This document shows, in pieces, positions 4,497 through 6,818 of a DNA stretch of 6,818 nt; within the stretch, counting starts at the first letter, position 1; each line of letters opens with the position of its first letter. The notes below the pieces were generated by a model that was given only the letters and a program-made list of their open reading frames with translations, did no database searches and had not been told where the DNA came from. This DNA is from Chloroflexota bacterium (lineage in GTDB: Bacteria; Chloroflexota; Dehalococcoidia; UBA1127; JACQUN01). Position numbers and translations under genes: made by a program. Location: positions 1 through 6,818 of the forward strand of contig JACQUN010000043.1 of NCBI GenBank assembly GCA_016210285.1. The letters run 5' to 3'.

Positions 4497-6347
4497 TTAT
4501 TTATGGCCCTGAGCGCAACGAAAGCCAACATTGGAGTCCGTAATTGTCGGACTATAGTAGTAACGGTCCGAAGCCTGCACAAAGTATGCGTGATCGCGCC
4601 AACTACCTCCTCGAACAGTCCGGTACTCACCGGTTTCTGGTCCCCGGGGATTGCGCGATGGACTCCGCGAGTAATAACCCTCATCAAACCAGTCAGCCAC
4701 CCACTCCCATACATTGCCAGCCATATCATGTACCCCATAAGGAGACACCCCAGCAGGATAGCTCCCAGTGGGACGTGTCTCGTCACCGCTATAGTTTGCT
4801 TTGCTTTCGTCCTTTCCCTCACCCCATGGATAGGTCCTTCCGTCCGTCCCCCGCGCTGCCTTTTCCCACTCCGCCTCTGTGGGTAGGCGCTTTCCTACCC
4901 ATGTACAGTAACCTTTCGCCAGGTTCCAGGTTACGCAGTTGATGGGGTGATCTTCCCGGTCAAACTTTCCCCAGTTGCAGAGACCTCCAGTAACTGGTTT
5001 TCGACAAACATCTGCTTCCACACACGCTCGGTACTGTTCCACTGTTACCTCGTACTTGTCAATGTAGTAGACATTCAGGTACACCGCACGGGCCGGCTTC
5101 TTGTTACTGTCTCCCTCATTCGACCCCATCATAAACTCCCCGGCTGGGACCAGGACCATATCTCCTTCCCTTGTATCTGACGAGGGGCGCAACGCTGGCT
5201 GCGGTGTTGGTAACTTCTCCGCTTGCGGCATCGGTGGTGGAATCGCCTCCAGTTTCATCACCACCTGCGTCCACGCGTCGGCCCGGAGTACCGCACGCTC
5301 TGTCTTCGTCTTGTAGCCGGTGGCCTCCACCCGTACCTCTACGGTTTCCACGCGCAGATCCGACAGATTCAGCGGTTGTCTTGGATTCGCCTCCCCCTGA
5401 TAGATCCCATTCACATATACCTTGCTCCCAGGGACATCGACGTTCACCTGCAAATATCCAACCTGTACGGCTGGTGGCGGAGGAGGAGGCTTGTCCCCGG
5501 CCCCTTTCAGCGTCAGCACGAAGTCTCCCTGGTCCAGTTCCGGATCGCGCAGTGTGCCGGCCTGCGGGTGCTGGGTACCGCGTGAGTAGTCCACCACCTT
5601 CTCCTGCAGGTAGAGCCCCAATTCCGTGCCGGTGAGATAGCCATCCCCGGTCACGTCCCCCTCCCCTCCCAGCGCCCTCAGCAAACTGACCTTGAACACA
5701 CTTTGATCTGGTACCGGCTCATCCCGGCCGCCGGCGGTGATGAACTGCCGCACTGGCAGGGCGCACTTCTCGCTGATGTTCTGGGGAGCGGCCCGTTGCA
5801 AGGCGAAGATAGAACCGGAGAAACAACTGTCGAAGACAAAAAGGGCGTGCTTGAAGCGCATGCGCTTGGCACACTGTTCGATCCGCTGCATGGAGACGGC
5901 TTTTTCCACAAATAGACGCGGATGAACACTCTGTAGGGGCGCATCACGAGGCACGATGTAGCCCAACTCCTCGCTGTTGGCCAGGGTTTCCGTTTCTCCG
6001 TGGCCAGCAAAGTAGAACAACACTCTGGCCTGCTCTACTTCCTTTCGGAACTCCAGATCCTTGAGCGCACCCTCCAGTGCCTGCTGATCAGGGTCGCGCA
6101 CGACAAGCACCTCAAATCCCAACTCGCTCAACACTGCGCCTATCTCCTCGGCGTCACGCACTGCATTGGGCAGATCTGGCCAGTAATCATAGTTCGACAC
6201 GCCTACCACCACTGCGTAGGAACCTTGGTACAAGGCCACCTCCTTACCTGAAGGTAACCGCACCTGCAATAGACCCCGCGATTGCTGCGCGGCTAGCGGG
6301 AGATTCAGCAGCATGCAAAGCAGCAACATCTGGATATAAAATATCAT
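4497..6347 (-). CDS. Exported caspase-like (C14) protease with PEGA domain and C-terminal FGE-like domain
   Basis: This 616-residue protein has a hydrophobic signal peptide at 1-20 ending PLAA/QQ. The caspase-like domain is at about 25-282, with catalytic His116 in YFAGHG and Cys175 in DSCFSG. An EF-hand-like loop (DVTGDGYLTGTE, 231-242) sits in its C-terminal part. A run of six prolines (287-292) leads to a PEGA domain (about 296-366; VPGSKVYVNG, YQGEANPRQPL, EATGYKT), a surface-associated beta domain. A Pro-rich linker (369-395) leads to the FGE-like domain (397-616). FGE catalytic cysteines are absent. Extra cysteines 442, 448, 457, 471 and 481 could form disulfides, fitting export. The ATG at 6347 is chosen over the longer frame from 6476, which would overlap the M24 gene. 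A GTG at 6359 would add a Lys to the signal peptide, but the SD AAGGAG would then touch the start. This is the first gene of the presumed operon. Substrate unknown. Confidence 0.92.
   Translation of the reverse strand: MIFYIQMLLLCMLLNLPLAAQQSRGLLQVRLPSGKEVALYQGSYAVVVGVSNYDYWPDLPNAVRDAEEIGAVLSELGFEVLVVRDPDQQALEGALKDLEFRKEVEQARVLFYFAGHGETETLANSEELGYIVPRDAPLQSVHPRLFVEKAVSMQRIEQCAKRMRFKHALFVFDSCFSGSIFALQRAAPQNISEKCALPVRQFITAGGRDEPVPDQSVFKVSLLRALGGEGDVTGDGYLTGTELGLYLQEKVVDYSRGTQHPQAGTLRDPELDQGDFVLTLKGAGDKPPPPPPAVQVGYLQVNVDVPGSKVYVNGIYQGEANPRQPLNLSDLRVETVEVRVEATGYKTKTERAVLRADAWTQVVMKLEAIPPPMPQAEKLPTPQPALRPSSDTREGDMVLVPAGEFMMGSNEGDSNKKPARAVYLNVYYIDKYEVTVEQYRACVEADVCRKPVTGGLCNWGKFDREDHPINCVTWNLAKGYCTWVGKRLPTEAEWEKAARGTDGRTYPWGEGKDESKANYSGDETRPTGSYPAGVSPYGVHDMAGNVWEWVADWFDEGYYSRSPSRNPRGPETGEYRTVRGGSWRDHAYFVQASDRYYYSPTITDSNVGFRCAQGHK
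4527..4598 (-). other. Hypervariable C-terminal segment of the FGE-like domain (caspase-PEGA protein)
   Basis: This encodes residues 584-607, between RGGSW and GFRCA. It has the same length (24 residues) as the paralogue's segment, but only 8 match. All 14 putative variable codons (584-586, 588, 589, 594, 596-599, 602, 604-606) end in C or T. Several differ from the paralogue in that third base (for example TAT against GGC, ATT against AGC). If DGR-derived, the two segments therefore came from different templates or have drifted since. Confidence 0.5.
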
Positions 6348-6358
6348 GGTGCTCTTCA

Positions 6359-6364
6359 CTCCTT
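6359..6364 (-). promoter_or_regulatory. Ribosome binding site of the caspase-PEGA-FGE gene
   Basis: AAGGAG on the coding strand lies 11 bases upstream of the ATG at 6347, slightly long but usable. It is the only good SD near the start of the hydrophobic signal peptide and supports 6347 over the GTG at 6359 or the more distant upstream starts. Confidence 0.55.
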
Positions 6365-6365
6365 C

Positions 6366-6395
6366 AGTATACGCACACATCGCCACCACGAACAA
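6366..6395 (-). promoter_or_regulatory. Candidate sigma70-type promoter for the four-gene operon
   Basis: In the 58-base gap the coding strand has TTGTTC (6395-6390), an 18-base spacer, and TATACT (6371-6366, five of six to the -10 consensus). The -35 match is weak (three of six). Transcription from it would begin within or next to the AAGGAG ribosome site, leaving a very short leader, which counts against it. Expression by read-through from the M24 gene is the alternative. Confidence 0.3.
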
Positions 6396-6405
6396 TATTT
6401 CTACC

Positions 6406-6818
6406 CTACCCCGGCACAAAAGCCTGGTGCCGGTCCTGGGGGATGAGCGGCCTGGTCTCCCGCTCCCCCACCACAAAGGACTGTTCCAGATGTAGGGAGC
6501 CGGCCCCCCGCATGAAGATCATCGCCTCCAGGTTGAGCACCATGCCCTGCTCCAGGGGCAGATCCGCGGGCTCGTCGACGCACTCGTCTTGCACCCGCAG
6601 CCCGGTGTCCGGCACCAGCACCGGATAGTCGCGGATCTCCAGGCCCACCCCGTGCCCGTGCGGGAAAGAGGCAGTAATGCCCTCTTTCTTGAGGAACTCC
6701 TTCATGGCGTGGTGGACAGCCGATGACCGCGCCCCTGGCCGCATGGCCGCGATCCCCTCTTCCACACAGGCGCGCAGCGCCGCATGTACTCCACAGCGCG
6801 GGGTCGGTTGAAGAGCAC
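6406..6818 (-). CDS. M24-family metallopeptidase, Xaa-Pro aminopeptidase-like (C-terminal part)
   Basis: The open frame enters at the right edge and ends at TAG 6406-6408, leaving 136 visible residues, so the N-terminus is outside. The pita-bread fold of M24 peptidases is recognisable: a helix with ACVEEGIAAMRPGA, then FPHGHGVGLEIRD with the metal-binding His, then LEQGMVLNLEAMIF and LHLEQSFVV carrying the two glutamates that complete the dinuclear metal site. These enzymes remove N-terminal residues preceding proline; some relatives are creatinases or dipeptidases, and the visible part cannot separate them. It has no obvious tie to the caspase genes beyond strand and the 58-base spacing, and may be an ordinary cytoplasmic peptidase that marks the border of the system. 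Confidence 0.85.
   Translation of the reverse strand, partial: ALQPTPRCGVHAALRACVEEGIAAMRPGARSSAVHHAMKEFLKKEGITASFPHGHGVGLEIRDYPVLVPDTGLRVQDECVDEPADLPLEQGMVLNLEAMIFMRGAGSLHLEQSFVVGERETRPLIPQDRHQAFVPG

Noticed and set aside
4367..4822. Minus-strand frame overlapping the FGE-coding region and the gap (also its counterpart at 2658-3023)
   Set aside because: The two frames resemble each other only because they lie out of frame under the same conserved FGE-like domain.
2716..6347. Annotation of the two large proteins as sulfatase-modifying enzymes
   Set aside because: The catalytic cysteine pair is absent and the N-terminal half of each is a caspase with an intact dyad.
6348..6476. Longer start for the caspase-PEGA-FGE protein at 6476
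   Set aside because: It would overlap the M24 gene end by about 70 bases and place 43 Arg/Gly-rich residues before a clear signal peptide that begins at 6347.

Overview
The window reads almost entirely on the minus strand, in the order 6818 to 1. It holds the end of an M24-family (Xaa-Pro aminopeptidase-like) metallopeptidase, then four closely spaced genes that look like one transcription unit: two exported caspase-like (C14) proteins that both end in a formylglycine-generating-enzyme-like (FGE/SUMF1) domain, an exported LPP20/CsgG-like protein with a C-terminal DUF4384-type domain, and an exported WD40 beta-propeller protein that runs off the left edge. Gaps between these four are 41, 103 and 16 bases. 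Only the 58-base gap after the M24 gene has anything resembling a promoter.

The DNA is GC-rich. All four operon proteins begin with a Sec-type signal peptide, and the LPP20/CsgG-like architecture points to a diderm (Gram-negative) bacterium. Caspase, PEGA, FGE-like and WD40 domains together are typical of bacteria with large, signalling-rich genomes (for example myxobacteria-like Proteobacteria, Tectomicrobia or related environmental phyla). I cannot place the organism more closely.

Layout by position: 6818-6406 partial M24 peptidase; 6405-6348 gap with possible promoter and the Shine-Dalgarno (SD) site; 6347-4497 caspase-PEGA-FGE; 4496-4456 gap with a small hairpin around the ribosome-binding region; 4455-2716 caspase-coiled coil-FGE; 2715-2613 gap with a perfect 9-bp GC hairpin; 2612-1053 LPP20/CsgG/DUF4384 protein; 1036-1 WD40 protein with seven full near-identical repeats and an eighth cut by the window edge. 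No RNA gene, insertion sequence or CRISPR array was recognised, and no gap without a gene exceeds 103 bases.

Working model (inference): an envelope-located recognition and proteolysis system. The two caspases keep intact His/Cys dyads. Their FGE-like ends lack the catalytic cysteines and instead carry a short hypervariable segment in a C-type-lectin-like fold, as in targets of diversity-generating retroelements (DGRs). The WD40 protein confines its variation to loop positions of otherwise near-identical repeats. Both therefore look like diversifying ligand-binding surfaces attached to, or encoded beside, caspase effectors. No reverse transcriptase or template repeat is in the window, so the diversification idea is untested here.
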